Assembly: GCA_003427395.1 (NCBI GenBank)
Contig: BFEA01000304.1
Coordinates: 579,769-612,822, forward strand
From: Chara braunii
Lineage: Eukaryota; Streptophyta; Charophyceae; Charales; Characeae
DNA length: 33,054 nt
Direction: 5' to 3'
Below the pieces are notes generated by a model. It had not been told where the DNA came from. It saw nothing but the letters and a program-made list of their open reading frames with translations, and searched no databases. How positions within the stretch are numbered: the first letter of the stretch is position 1; the number at the start of each line of letters is the position of its first letter. This document shows positions 8,680-19,028 of the stretch, in pieces. A program made the translations under genes and the position numbers.

Positions 8680-8915
8680 ATCACCACTTCAGGACACCCT
8701 TCTTCACTTCAGGATGCAGCCTGCCTTAACAGGTGGTTTTCAGGGTCTTCGGACGTTTCACCACTTCAGGACACCCTTCACCACTTCAGGATGCTACCTG
8801 CCTAAATAGGTGGCTTTCAGGGTCTTCGGACCTTTCAAGATTTTCAACAGGTGGTTTTTAAAGTCTTCGGACCTTTCACCACTTCAGGACCATTCAGGAT
8901 TTTCAGACTGCTAAA
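8680..8915. repeat. Tandem repeat with GTC-TTCG-GAC hairpins
   Basis: About three irregular units built from CACCACTTCAGGACACCC, CCTGCCT and CAGGTGGTTTTCAGGG blocks. Each ends in GTCTTCGGAC (8745-8754, 8822-8831 and near 8868), a short stem closed by a C-G pair around a TTCG loop, which as RNA is the very stable cUUCGg tetraloop. No promoter or conserved frame is evident. Confidence 0.75.
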
Positions 8916-10800
8916 AACTCTCACTTCAGAAGTTTCATTCCTGAATTTTCAGCTACCCGTTAACCAATTGTGGTACCATGAGGAAGAGACTTCAACCGGA
9001 ACTACTAAGTGGGAACAGGCGCAATTGGATAGAGACTCTGAAACCGAGTCCGAAGCCAATAACGCGGAAACCCAATCTTGGCATGGATGCGCTCAATGGC
9101 AGCGAGACCATCCGTCGGCCGAGTAGGTGGAAGATGGTCTGGAGGCCAACGTGCGAGAATAGAGGGACCAAGACCACTAGGCGGTTACAAGAAGCGATTG
9201 AGGCCACGATCATAAAAAATGAGAGAAGTCTTCTCTCGCCAGAGATGTCGGAGAGAGAACTTGCTTACCTTTCGTGGTCAACGCCACTTACCTGGGGCAT
9301 GTGTCTCGCGCCAACGGTCATTTCATATCTTATCTCTAACATGGTTAAGTGAAAGAGTTTTATTCGCGCATGAGTTGAGTACTAGCAAAAGGACGACGTT
9401 GCCACGACCGAGTTTTAGAGCAAGCGGACGAGAGAGGCTTGCACGCTCTGTACGGTTGACATCATATGTGTCTTTGTTCGGCCTGCGTCACTCCCCATTG
9501 CTAACTCCCTGCCTTCAACGGTTGGGTATATGTAAATGAGCGACTAGAGTACGTGTAGTATGAGAAAATGAGCATGGCGTACTAGTGGAAAAAACGAAGT
9601 TATGTCAAGCCGGAATTATTGTCATGCGAAAGCAATTGAGCGAATTGGTTAACGACAACAATTGTAGTGTAAGCGGTCTATCGTCACGTTGACGTTCGTC
9701 CTCGGTGTAGCCATTATCCACGTAGAGAGATCGCATTATGTAGATTCGTTGTAGAATGGACGTTCATCACAGTCTTGCCCTTTTGCATATAACCGGCAGA
9801 GGACATTGGAGAACTTAGGGAGGCAATCATAAAAAGTAGGAGAGAGCGTTGATGAGAGAGTGAGAACTGGTACACTAGAATAGTGTGGATATGTGCAAGA
9901 GAGTCAGGCGTGAGCGTGAGTTTCTTTTTTACTTATACCACACGTCGAGAGAAAGCGAAAGTTGACAAATTTTTGTTGATGTCATCTGTGTTGTTGTATG
10001 ATCTACATCGCTTACAATCACAAGTTTCATTTCCTTTTCAGTATGTTGGGAGCATATGTGCGCAACAAGGTGCGATACTATGCGAGTGAGTGTTCACAGC
10101 AACTATGAGTAACATTGGGTACAAACGATAGACGCACTCTGATAAGGCTAGACCATTACGTGGGCTTAGTGTGTGTGGACGTACGGTTGATGTCATAAGT
10201 ATTGCCCGTGTCATCATCGACTGTCACGAGTGCATTTTGTAATATGTGGAACGAAAGCAAACATGTTAGTAGGACGTTAGTGAGAGACTAGACGTTAAGG
10301 TACACATCATATAATGGCTGCGTGAACCATGCATTGTGGCATGTGAGAGTTTACAAAATCCAACGAGAGCGACACTTCCGTGCAGATCTCATGTATGAAC
10401 TGGCTGACTGATGTCGTCACTTTGGTCGTGATGTGTGATGATTTATACTCCTGGTTGGCTATGTGTATAGTAGTCATCGATTGTTTTGCAGATAAAGGGA
10501 TAACGTCAAAGCGGACCTACTGTCATGTGCCGGATCGTAGGCCATTTCTTGACATACTAGGAATGTCACTGCTATTTTTGGAACGACTTATATATGAGCC
10601 ATGGTTAATTTTTAATTTTGCTCTACTTCCGCCTGAGTCGTCCGACAAGTTACTTTTGTATCCAGTCCTGAAGAGTTCGAAGTAGGCAGTTGATTGTATC
10701 CTGCGCACGACAAACACAGTGTACCGGTTCAAGTGCAACAAAGAGGGAATGGTTACCTTACATGAAGGTGATGAGTAGACAGTAGAAGGACTAACAGATA
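8916..10800. other. Unidentified region with weak internal repetition
   Basis: No gene is supported. An open frame at 8978-9352 (+, 124 codons, basic) has no recognisable motif. A weak motif recurs: CGGTTGACATCATATGTG near 9452, TTGTTGATGTCATCTGTG near 9971, CGGTTGATGTCATAAGT near 10185 and GACTGATGTCGTCAC near 10405. Blocks such as ATCATAAAAA..GAGAGA also recur (near 9209 and 9826). This suggests an old, heavily diverged tandem repeat with a period of a few hundred bp. Confidence 0.35.
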
Positions 10801-12360
10801 AAACTATTGTAAAAAATCATGGGTTTTCCTTCATAATTGCCATGACCAAACACTCAGATAAAATTCTAATTTCTCTAGATACTTCTCCTTCGTTATTTAT
10901 GTTTTCTTGCTCAAGAAAATTGATATAGCCTGTTTGATCAGCGCAGGACGGATTTAAGTTTATGTCACTAGTCATGCATTTTCCGTTGATGATGTGTGAT
11001 AAATTGATAATATAGTTAGTCTTAATCAAATTAAGCGAGCATGGTTAATCTCACAATTGTTGAAAAGCGCAGACTAAGCATAGCTTATTAACTAATTGAC
11101 TTCATAAATTCACGACTTTACTGAAACGAGGAATATGATAAGTTGTCAGAGAACGTTTCTGTGAATTTTCTTCATCTGATTGATGGGAAAAAAAATTTTT
11201 TTTGAGGAAAATTGCTAACCTCCTCGCTAAGTTCCTCTTCAATGGTGACAGGTTGTTCCTAAGTTTTACTGTCAAGTTTGTGATGTGTATGAGTAACTCA
11301 AACATGCTTCAGGCAAAAGAAGAAGTGAAAAAGTCGTTTAAGTCTTTTCATTTTTTTACGCATGAGAGTCTTAACTAATACGAAAATTGAAGCGAGATAA
11401 TGAGAAAACAAGTTCCTATTCCTACAACCATGCCGCTAATGGGTGAAACTTTCAATCTTATCCCAACTACTTTGACCCCTCTGGGACATCCACTTTTATT
11501 CAAAGGAAAGGTTTTATGAGTGCACCTGCTAGTTCCCGACCTATGGATGAGGTTCTGACCTTCACAACGAACTATAACCGTGGTCATTTTAACGTGAAGA
11601 GACCATAAATTTGAGGATTGGACACTTGACAACGATAACATTCCACACATTGTATATATAAAGGCGCTTTAGTGGTGCCCTGCAATGTATACGAACGAGG
11701 ATAACTCTCGTAAGAGTGTAATAAACAAGTAAAGTCCAACGGTAATCCTTACAGAGAGACATGTGATATTTTATTCATACTCAGCATTATACATGGGAAA
11801 GGTCTGCATGCAGCAGGGCCTTGTATTAAATATAAATGAGAGTTACGTTTTGACCATGAAAAGTATGTCCTTGCAGACAAAAATATATTTATTTTTGGAC
11901 TAATCTTAATTCCGATCTAATTTATTTTATTTATTTTTAAATTGATAGTGGAGGGGGCGATACCTTGTCGGATAGCATACCAGTGCAAACAACACGCTCG
12001 CTCACGAAGAGCCTAAGCTACAACTTGCTTGTTTTAAGACTTGGTAACAAAGTTTTAATCCAAGTCTCAACAATTGCTTATTTGCTACGAGTCACGATAG
12101 AAAATCGTTTGTGGTGGACTCTCAGCATTGGTTCATTCATTACCCCACCTTTATAACTAATGCTTAGTAAAGTAACCGCAACGACTTAACAATAACTTGC
12201 AGTGAATGGTTGCAATGCACTTCCTACATTAAGTCATCTTGAAGTGAGTGTTTAGCATAAAGGAAGGATCTTTAACTGCAAACTGACTACAACCTACGTT
12301 ACCGAACGTACATGCAAGGGGCAGGATCTTCAACTGCAGTGAGTGTTTAGCCATTAAAAA
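10801..12360. other. AT-rich, no identifiable gene
   Basis: Short frames on both strands carry no recognisable motif. A TATA-like TGTATATATAAAGG lies at about 11651 with nothing convincing downstream. A purine-rich GTGGAGGGGGCGATA near 11949 resembles a polypurine tract, but no LTR pair or primer-binding site was seen. GTGAGTGTTTAGC occurs twice (12244 and 12339). Confidence 0.4.
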
Positions 12361-12373
12361 AAAAAAAACCTCA

Positions 12374-12487
12374 TAAGAAAAATCCAAAAAAATACTATGT
12401 GTTGCAACAACACAAAACAAGCAACATTTGCCTGAGCATCATCAACAGATTCTTATTATAATTTGAGAACAAAAAAAAAATAAAATT
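12374..12487. repeat. Dispersed core repeat (copy D)
   Basis: Most diverged copy of the core seen at 20541, 21746 and 6875. Shared pieces in order: AAATCCAAAAAA, ACTATGTGTTGC, AACATTTGCCT and AGATTCTTA, then an A-rich end. About 30 bp further on is an 11-bp-arm hairpin, CGTACGAGTAC / GTACTCGTACG (about 12514-12545), which may belong to the same element. Confidence 0.5.
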
Positions 12488-12989
12488 GTACGGACCCCTA
12501 ACATACGATAGCGTACGAGTACAAGTGATTTCGTACTCGTACGAGAGTGAGTACAAGTCGCAACGTAGACTACAATTAATTAGTTGCGGCTTGACATTAG
12601 TGTGAAATGTCGCTGCACCGGGATACCAGACCAGAAGGGTCTTATCTCTTATTCTTCAATTGAACAGGTTTATCAAATTCTGTAAACAATAGTGATCGAA
12701 GAAAAACATGCATAACATGGACATCTTCGTTGTGTCTTACATCCTCTACTAAGATGAAGTGGAAGACTAGGAAGACAAAGTCACTGACAACTCTTTATAA
12801 TCAGATACTGGCAGCAAGGTGATAGACTCACTCAACAGGGGGCCCCAACATTTAATCGAGGCAGAACACTTGAAAGCCTGGAGTTCGTAAGTTGTTGCCC
12901 TTGGTACGTATGGTCTATCAAACCGCTGGTCATTCCCCTGTCTTCATTGCGTTCGGTTTGGGGCCGAGTCTCGGATCAGAGAAGAGATC

Positions 12990-13244
12990 ATGAAGGATGA
13001 GGAGATCCTGGTGATGAGATGCAAAATCAGTGAAGATAATTACGAGGGATGGGAAATGGAAACTGAACAAGACATGGAATTACACAAATTGGTTTTGAGG
13101 GGGCATGCAATTCAAAGAATTGGAGGAAGAAAATACATTAAAATGATTAAATATAATTTCTATTTCAATGATCACAATAGCAAACTGCATAGCACTGGCT
13201 CCTTTCTAGAGACTATTAAGCAGGTCAGGGCAAAACGCACGTGA
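12990..13244 (+). CDS. Unrecognised 84-codon open frame
   Basis: Starts MKDEEILVMRCKISEDNYEGW and ends FLETIKQVRAKRT. The same frame stays open upstream to about 12890, adding a Cys/Trp-containing stretch, so the ATG may not be the true beginning. Composition is charged and plausible for protein, with a basic Lys-rich middle, but there are no domain motifs, signal peptide or membrane segments. GTAAGT near 12889 could be a splice donor. It could be an exon, a transposon remnant or chance. Confidence 0.25.
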   Translation: MKDEEILVMRCKISEDNYEGWEMETEQDMELHKLVLRGHAIQRIGGRKYIKMIKYNFYFNDHNSKLHSTGSFLETIKQVRAKRT

Positions 13245-13704
13245 ACATGAAAACTCTTGGATTCTTTCCTCTCAAAGACTCTTCACTTGATCATTCAATA
13301 AGTATGATCCCACAAGCCAGAGTCTTTCTTGGCATGCTGTTTTCAGTGCTCAACTGTTAATGGATCGTTACTCAATTACACTCAGTCACCCAAAACGTCA
13401 TCAGTGATCTTCAATAAGGATTTATTGTTATTTAGCCATCATATAGATCAGCATCCATCAGATAGTGCTCTCAACAGATATCAAGTAAGTGGGACAATAA
13501 TCAGCATTTCCTTGATCATTCTCTATTCGAGATCAACATCATTCAAATTAGTCCCAACATTCATATCACAACATGAGTGTCATCACTTCTTTTCCAGTCC
13601 AACAGACCGTCTTGACTAATCTCAACAGGATAGCCTCCAGAGATGTTTTTCAACACCGATATGTCATTGCAGTCGGTTTTTTATAAGAAGGTTTGTCAAT
13701 CTTT

Positions 13705-14127
13705 ATGGTTCTCACTGAGTTTGCAAGAGGAACAGTCCAAGATATGATGATCTATGTGAAGAAGGAGAAGGAGACTTATGAGCACTTTGACTCAGTCTGG
13801 ATTATAGCAGCCCAATATATTGAAGTGAGAGCCTGAATGCATCAAGAGGGTGCAAAGTTGATTCATACAAGTAGCTTCGGTCCAAAGCTATACAGTTACT
13901 ATCCTAGGGTTCCGGTCCCTTTCTACCTCATCGATGGTTCTTACTGTGGTGAATTGGTTGACTTGGCCAACAGGTATATCTCACCAACAAAGCTCGACCA
14001 TGACGCAACATTCACCCATCTTCGACGAGGGGACATATATTCCAACTCTGTGGGCGGAGTCATATGCTATGTTTCATTTTTGAATCTTTGGTCTTCGATG
14101 GACCTACTTGGAATTTGTTCGCTTTAG
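13705..14127 (+). pseudogene. Open frame of 140 codons broken by one TGA
   Basis: A single frame runs from an ATG at 13705 to a stop at 14125-14127, interrupted only by TGA at 13834-13836. The first part encodes a charged segment (including MIYVKKEKETYEHFDSVW). The second is rich in Tyr, Pro and Ser and includes PFYLIDGSYCGELVDLANRY. The even composition across the stop suggests decayed coding DNA. I cannot name a family. It could be a transposon-derived ORF, since no intact gene is nearby. An intron spanning the TGA is possible but no clear splice sites were seen. Confidence 0.35.
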
Positions 14128-14820
14128 GTGGCTCAACATCTCTAAGCCACAATCTCAGGAGGCACGTAAACGCCGATCAAAGCACTTGAGAAGCATGGTC
14201 AAATGAGAGATTGAGGATGAGACCTGAGAGGGAGAGGGAGGACTCGTCTTTTCATTTGTACCTTCAAAGATTATTATGAGTTTTCCGTTCCCTCATTCAT
14301 CTTGTCTTTGCCTTGAGTAAAGTCAGTTTCAATCTCTTTTCATGGTCATCGTCTGATGTTGTGCTCTTTGTTGATCTTATCATAACTCTCAATCCTAAAA
14401 AAATGATAATCATGATGCGCTATTAATTTTATTTTAATTTATTAATTGAATAATTGCAATTGTTATTCAATCAAAGATTCCTAAAACCAGGGACTGGCGT
14501 TACGACGTGTAGACTGTCATTGAAAGGTCTCGCTTGAAGCCGGACCCACAAAACAGGAAGGGATTTGTATTAATTATTTATTTCTTGCAAAAATCATCAA
14601 AATCCTGCGTGACAACCTATTGTTTTTCTGATCGCCGAGAGTGGTCCAATTGAGAAAAGTACCATAGCGCATTAACGGGGAAGGGTCGTAGCCAATGTAT
14701 GACCCAAGTAGTGGTGATTCAAAAACTAAGATTTCGTCATAACGGACTTTTTTTTTAATAAAATTAAAATTCTTCTTTTTGGCCACAATTGTCTTCGTTT
14801 GCTAATACTTTGTAACAGAA
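14128..14820. other. AT-rich, nothing identified
   Basis: No open frame with recognisable content, no inverted terminal repeats and no clear tandem structure. Confidence 0.4.
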
Positions 14821-15020
14821 AAAAGGGGGGGGAAGGGGGGTGTAAGGGATAAGGGGTAGGGGGTAAGGGGTAAGGGGTAAGGGGTAAGGGGTCGGGGGTC
14901 TAGGATAAGGGCTAACAAGTAGAGGGTAAGGGTCCACGGGATAAGGGGTTAGGGATAAGGCGTTAGAGATAAGGGTTTATGGGTTTAGGGATAAGGGGTA
15001 AGGGGCTAAGGGATATGGTC
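14821..15020. repeat. Degenerate GGGGTAA telomere-like array
   Basis: Five near-perfect GGGGTAA heptamers (about 14861-14893) flanked by degenerate variants (GGGATAA, GGGTTAG, GGGTTTAGGG). The 7-bp period and G-rich strand resemble telomeric DNA, and one TTTAGGG (the common plant telomere unit) occurs near 14985, but most units are not canonical. Strong G-quadruplex potential. Confidence 0.8.
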
Positions 15021-15225
15021 GATGTATGTTGGTATGTCATATACTCGTTTCTTGCCTCTAAAAATCATTCCTTTATTAATCAATTTTTCTCTTTCATTTT
15101 GGCATTGCATTGTTTTCATATGATGTTTGTCTTGTACAACCAATTACACCTTCAATGTAATTGCATCAATGATCCTCAATAGTCTTGCAAGGTCATCGTT
15201 TCCTATTATCACCCCTATTTCTGGT

Positions 15226-15907
15226 CACTGCATGGTCCTCTCATGTACTTGGACGACTTTTGTAACAGACTCATATGTCCACTCCACAACAACTACATCG
15301 AAAGTTATCCGACATCGTAGTTTCTTAATGTCATTTGACGTGAAGGTGAATGGTGGCAAAAACCCTCTCGCCAACAGTGATGTATATATGAGTACAAATA
15401 CACCGCACTCGTTGAAGTCGCTCCGCTTTGGAATGCCTACAACTACCCATCTATGGTTGAACAGTCGGGTGTCAAATTGTCAATCTTTTGATCTTGTTCG
15501 ATCGATCTCATGTAAAAAACAAATGCAAACTCCCTTGTTACCTTCTTCGTGAGTTCAATATCTGGTGTCAACGAGTCGTAGTACTCAAATATCATACACC
15601 TCAAAAGTGTCACTACGAGTGTTCAATGTTGGTTGTGAGCTACATGGAAAGGTGCAATAATCAGATCCATATTGCTAATCACAACCTCTGCGAACCATTT
15701 ATGATCCTTATCGTATTGGAATTTCATATTGTTGTCAGATAGTCTGGTAAAAAACAAAAAGTTAAAAATTGTTATTCTAGGGATGCGCCCCTTTCCTGTT
15801 CTAACTACATTCTCGTTCTTGGAGTCGCAATCTACGTGCTTCACACGATACTCGTTGTGTAGTCGGACGAGGTTAAGATACAAATTCACTATTTCTTCAT
15901 TCAACCA
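15226..15907 (-). pseudogene. Ulp1/C48 SUMO-protease-like domain, decayed
   Basis: Ulp1-family cysteine proteases cleave SUMO or related conjugates, and copies are common in plant DNA transposons. Reading minus, the domain opens with WLNEEIVNLYLNL (from 15907), the usual WLND-E-I-N start. It continues through a TIFNFLFFTRLS segment to DLIIAPFHVAHNQH. The catalytic His codon is 15626-15628, followed by TGA (15623-15625) where the family has Trp. The frame then continues through EYYDSL (catalytic Asp, 15575-15577) to about 15446. After a +1 frameshift it resumes as a WVVVG segment and reaches NECGVFVLIY with the catalytic Cys at 15405-15407. The tail ends near 15228. The order His-Asp-Cys and spacing fit C48. 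The usual Gln before the Cys is not obvious. The nonsense codon and frameshift make it non-functional unless spliced or mis-sequenced. Confidence 0.87.
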
Positions 15908-16493
15908 TTTTTTTTCCTATCATGAGCAAACTAAAATTGTTAACTGTCATCGTGAGTTCTTCTTTGGTGTCTTCCTTAAATGAGTTTGCTATGATGTCTC
16001 TATTCCCGATTCTCGCAATTGTGTGAGTGTCTCCATCTTATGCTCCGTCAAGTTCGTTGTTGCCGAGTGTACGGTCCATCCATTTTTGCACCTTCGGTTA
16101 TCCTCCATCGTCGTTTGTGTTGCACATGACAACGCAACATGTCTTTACGTGAGCTACTGTTATAAGACTTGCAGTTTGAGTCATGCTGATTGTACTTAGT
16201 TTGTTGTGATAAATTGATAATGCATAGTGAGGGCTACCTTTAAGAGACAGCCTGAGGGTGCTTAAACGAAAATTGGAGTTTACGAAGTGTAAATCGACTC
16301 AATCCCACGTCTTTTTTAATACACTTTCGTCACTTGCATTACGACACGAACAATTTTGAAGAATTACCACACTAATCATTACAGCTACATTAAATTTATC
16401 GAGGGTGATATGTGCATTATACAAAGAGGATTAAGATAGATAACGAGGTTTGCAAATTCATATACGTATCGATAGTTTCACTCATTCATTGAG

Positions 16494-16496
<3 letters not shown>
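15908..16496 (-). other. Possible upstream extension of the Ulp1 frame, poorly preserved
   Basis: Minus-strand reading between 16100 and 15908 gives fragments such as MEDNRRCKNGW and METLTQLRESGIE, broken by stops, which could be the region N-terminal to the protease. 16200-16496 shows nothing I can support. Confidence 0.3.

Positions 16497-16556
<60 letters not shown>
16497..16556. repeat. GA microsatellite (60 bp)
   Basis: Uninterrupted GA dinucleotides. A short CA microsatellite follows at 16683-16700. Both lie within the decayed minus-strand coding block. Confidence 0.97.
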
Positions 16557-16559
<3 letters not shown>

Positions 16560-16863
16560 GCATGTATCATGATTGACACTTTGATTCGATATCCTCCCAA
16601 AATCCAACCGGAACTTATTATTTCATCACTCGACTTCGTCTGAACATGTATCCGAGTTGCGTACATACACACAGACGTATATACACACACACACACACAC
16701 ATAAATTTAAACATGCACAAAAGATGCTTACTCACAAACGAAGACATACATCACTCTCTGCATATCTCTACACATCTATCTTTTGTATTTTGGTCTTATT
16801 TCTTATGGAGCGTCTGATGACTCAACCTCGTTCTTCTAGTACCTTCTGTTCCTCACCATCTTC

Positions 16864-17262
16864 CTATACATCCTCGCCATTATCATGGCCCCCTGCATGT
16901 GCGCTTTGCCCTTCGTCGCTTAATGGAATATAATTTATCACATTGTGGGATGTGGTTGACCCCTGAAGCTTCCTTTTCCCCTCATTCTCCGTCTCAATCA
17001 GCACGTTCCTCGTCTCATCGAAATTGTTTTGCATCTTACCCGTATGTTTTGTACACACACTTAGTTGCATTCCATCCGCAACCGCCGCTTCCACGGTAGG
17101 ACTGAGACTTTTCATCTACAATGCACTGTGGTTTCCCGCCTGAGTCATTAAAGGAGGCCCGTATGATTCAACGTTTGATTTCTCTTCGTTGACATTCAAC
17201 ATTCGGTTGCCCTGAACACCCACCACAACAGTACCTTCCTTGTCTGATGCTGCACCTTGTTG
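16864..17262 (-). pseudogene. Decayed coding segment, unrecognised
   Basis: One frame runs from about 17262 to 16864, interrupted by a single TAG at 17116-17118. It encodes a hydrophilic Asn/Glu/Ser-rich stretch (for example EGTVVVGVQGNRMLNVNEE before the stop and KHTGKMQNNFDETRN after it) typical of a disordered linker. It lies between the block at 17.4-20.0 kb and the Ulp1 domain in the same orientation, so it may be the linker of one large protein. No domain recognised. Confidence 0.45.
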
Positions 17263-17413
17263 TTAGGGGTCACTGTTGTCATCCTCGTAGCATCTTCTTT
17301 AAGATAGGTCTTTCTAGTGTCTGTGTCGTTTATCCTGACAGCAGTTTGGCTCATCGCTTCCCCAACATTGGCCGTAAACTTTGTCGTTAATTACTTCGCA
17401 AGCTGTAAGCATC

Positions 17414-17710
17414 CTACCTTAATATTCTTGATACCTTGGCATGCAGGAGAATGTTTGATCTTCCAATCATACTGTTGTACAAATGGCTTGACTGTAAGTC
17501 ATAAAATTTATGCTTATATTTCAAATGATTGTCGGAGTGTAAACAATCGAACAACAGCGGCCGAGCCTTTTCCAATATAGCAGTTTTGCCTGCCGCCTCG
17601 TTTTCACACTTGAGACGATAGATGATTTCACTCTTCGTTACTTTCAACCACAGATCTTCTGTCAGTCTGAGTTTAACTTTTACTCCGGATTGTGGATGGA
17701 GTGCCATCAT
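17414..17710 (-). pseudogene. Unrecognised minus-strand coding segment
   Basis: A 98-codon frame beginning MMALHPQSGVKVKLRLTEDLW and ending HAKVSRILR. The composition is plausible for a folded basic protein. GATGATGGC just upstream suggests that the true frame enters from a neighbouring one. Same strand as the flanking segments, so probably an exon or shifted piece of the same large ORF. Confidence 0.4.
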
Positions 17711-17815
17711 CCACTTCCTTTAGTAAACACACAACTCAAACGTCTCCGAATGTCATAAGATGTGATGCCCCCACTGAAACAACTTTTCTTTTACTTTATC
17801 TCAGACGAAGTACGA

Positions 17816-18430
17816 CTATCTGTTGGTCTGCACTATGTCATCGATAATATCATCACTTGGCATGAGCTTTGGGAAAACAACTGGAACAGCCAGGTCATCC
17901 TCTCCAGCATCTTCGAGCATGATGTGCCCCATATTTCCCCCTGTTGTTCGCCCTCCGTGAAACCCGTAACAATTGTCGTAAATCACATTGTTCGCAAGTG
18001 CTCCAAGGAGCGTCGACGAATCCGTTGTTCTTGCTTCAGGGGAACTTCCCCTATAGTTCATGTCAGGTGCAGGACCACTCACACCTCCAGAGATCGTGCG
18101 ACCTCCTTCAAGATTTTCGTTCTGCATGCTGCATCCTGGCATACTTTGCACTCCCTCTCCAGCACCTCCACCCTCTCGCAAACGTTTGACTCGCAAATCG
18201 ATTTCCGGGTCCGAGTTTTTCATCTCTTCATCATTCTCGATTAGACACCATGCATATGTTTTTTTAGCGATGTCACTGTAGTCGTATGTCAATATGGTCC
18301 GATTTTTGACAAACTTGAGCACTTTGCATCGCGCCACAAATAACGCAAATGCCCCCATCTGTGTTTTGTGATAACCACTTTATGCTTCCTGAGCCATTGC
18401 TTTGCGAACTATGATGGGTTGGCTTTGGAA
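17816..18430 (-). pseudogene. Unrecognised minus-strand ORF (180 codons plus upstream piece)
   Basis: Longest clean frame of the block: 17816-18358, with the same frame continuing upstream to about 18430 past a TAA at 18380-18382. The N-terminal half looks globular (FVARCKVLKFVKNRTILTYD, then IAKKTYAWCLIENDEEMKN), and a charged stretch RVKRLREGG follows. The second half is Gly/Ser/Pro-rich and acidic and looks disordered. No domain is recognised. Strand, spacing and style match the neighbouring segments; the in-frame stop argues against an intact gene unless spliced out. Confidence 0.45.
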
Positions 18431-18529
18431 CAGGTACTCCTACATCTTATTTTTCTTATTTCATAGTTTGTGGTACATGTCCCTATCCGTACGTTGTGCA
18501 ATCTTCTGTCTTTCAACCTTACAATCGTT

Positions 18530-18912
18530 TCTCGCATCAGTCGCAAAGACGTCGATGGTCTTCGTTAAGTATGACATATATTTCGGCGAAACATCGCATG
18601 CAACTGCATGGTTACCCGCACACAAAAGCTCTCAGGCAAGTCCGGCATGTGACTTTCCGAGAAGTATCACCCCTTCATCCTTGTGCGGGAAACAAACTGC
18701 ACAATGATCTCCGTAATCGTATCAGTTGTCATTCCCAACGCCCATACTCCTCCCTTTCGTTACCTTCATCGTTGTCATGCTTCGCTATGCGCTTCTTAAT
18801 ATAGTCTTCCTCAACATTTAGCTCTACAAGGTCCACCTCTGACCGAGGGACTCTCGTGACCATCTTGAGGTCCCCGCCCTTGTCATGGGGACGACCGCCA
18901 TCATGTCCTTGT
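18530..18912 (-). pseudogene. Decayed coding segment in shifting frames
   Basis: Three adjacent pieces in different minus-strand frames. 18912-18729 is hydrophilic and acidic (DLKMVTRVPRSEVDLVELNV and EEDYIKKRIAKHDNDEGNE), ending at TGA 18729-18731. About 18710-18590 contains CAVCFPHKDEGVILLGKSHM, whose C-x2-C and His could be a zinc site. About 18590-18500 contains TKTIDVFATDARNDCKVERQ. The quick change of frame with retained protein-like composition indicates indels in former coding sequence. Confidence 0.4.
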
Positions 18913-19028
18913 TCTCGACGTGTCAGTTCCCATATTTGTTAACAATCATCCCAACCCCCAGATACTGCTTTCAAGTTTCAAGTATCACCTATACGTCCTC
19001 TTAGTTGTAAAGGTGTCACATGACGCTC

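Noticed and set aside
11640-12000. LTR retrotransposon
   Set aside because: A TATA-like box and a purine tract were seen, but there are no paired LTRs, primer-binding site or gag/pol motifs.
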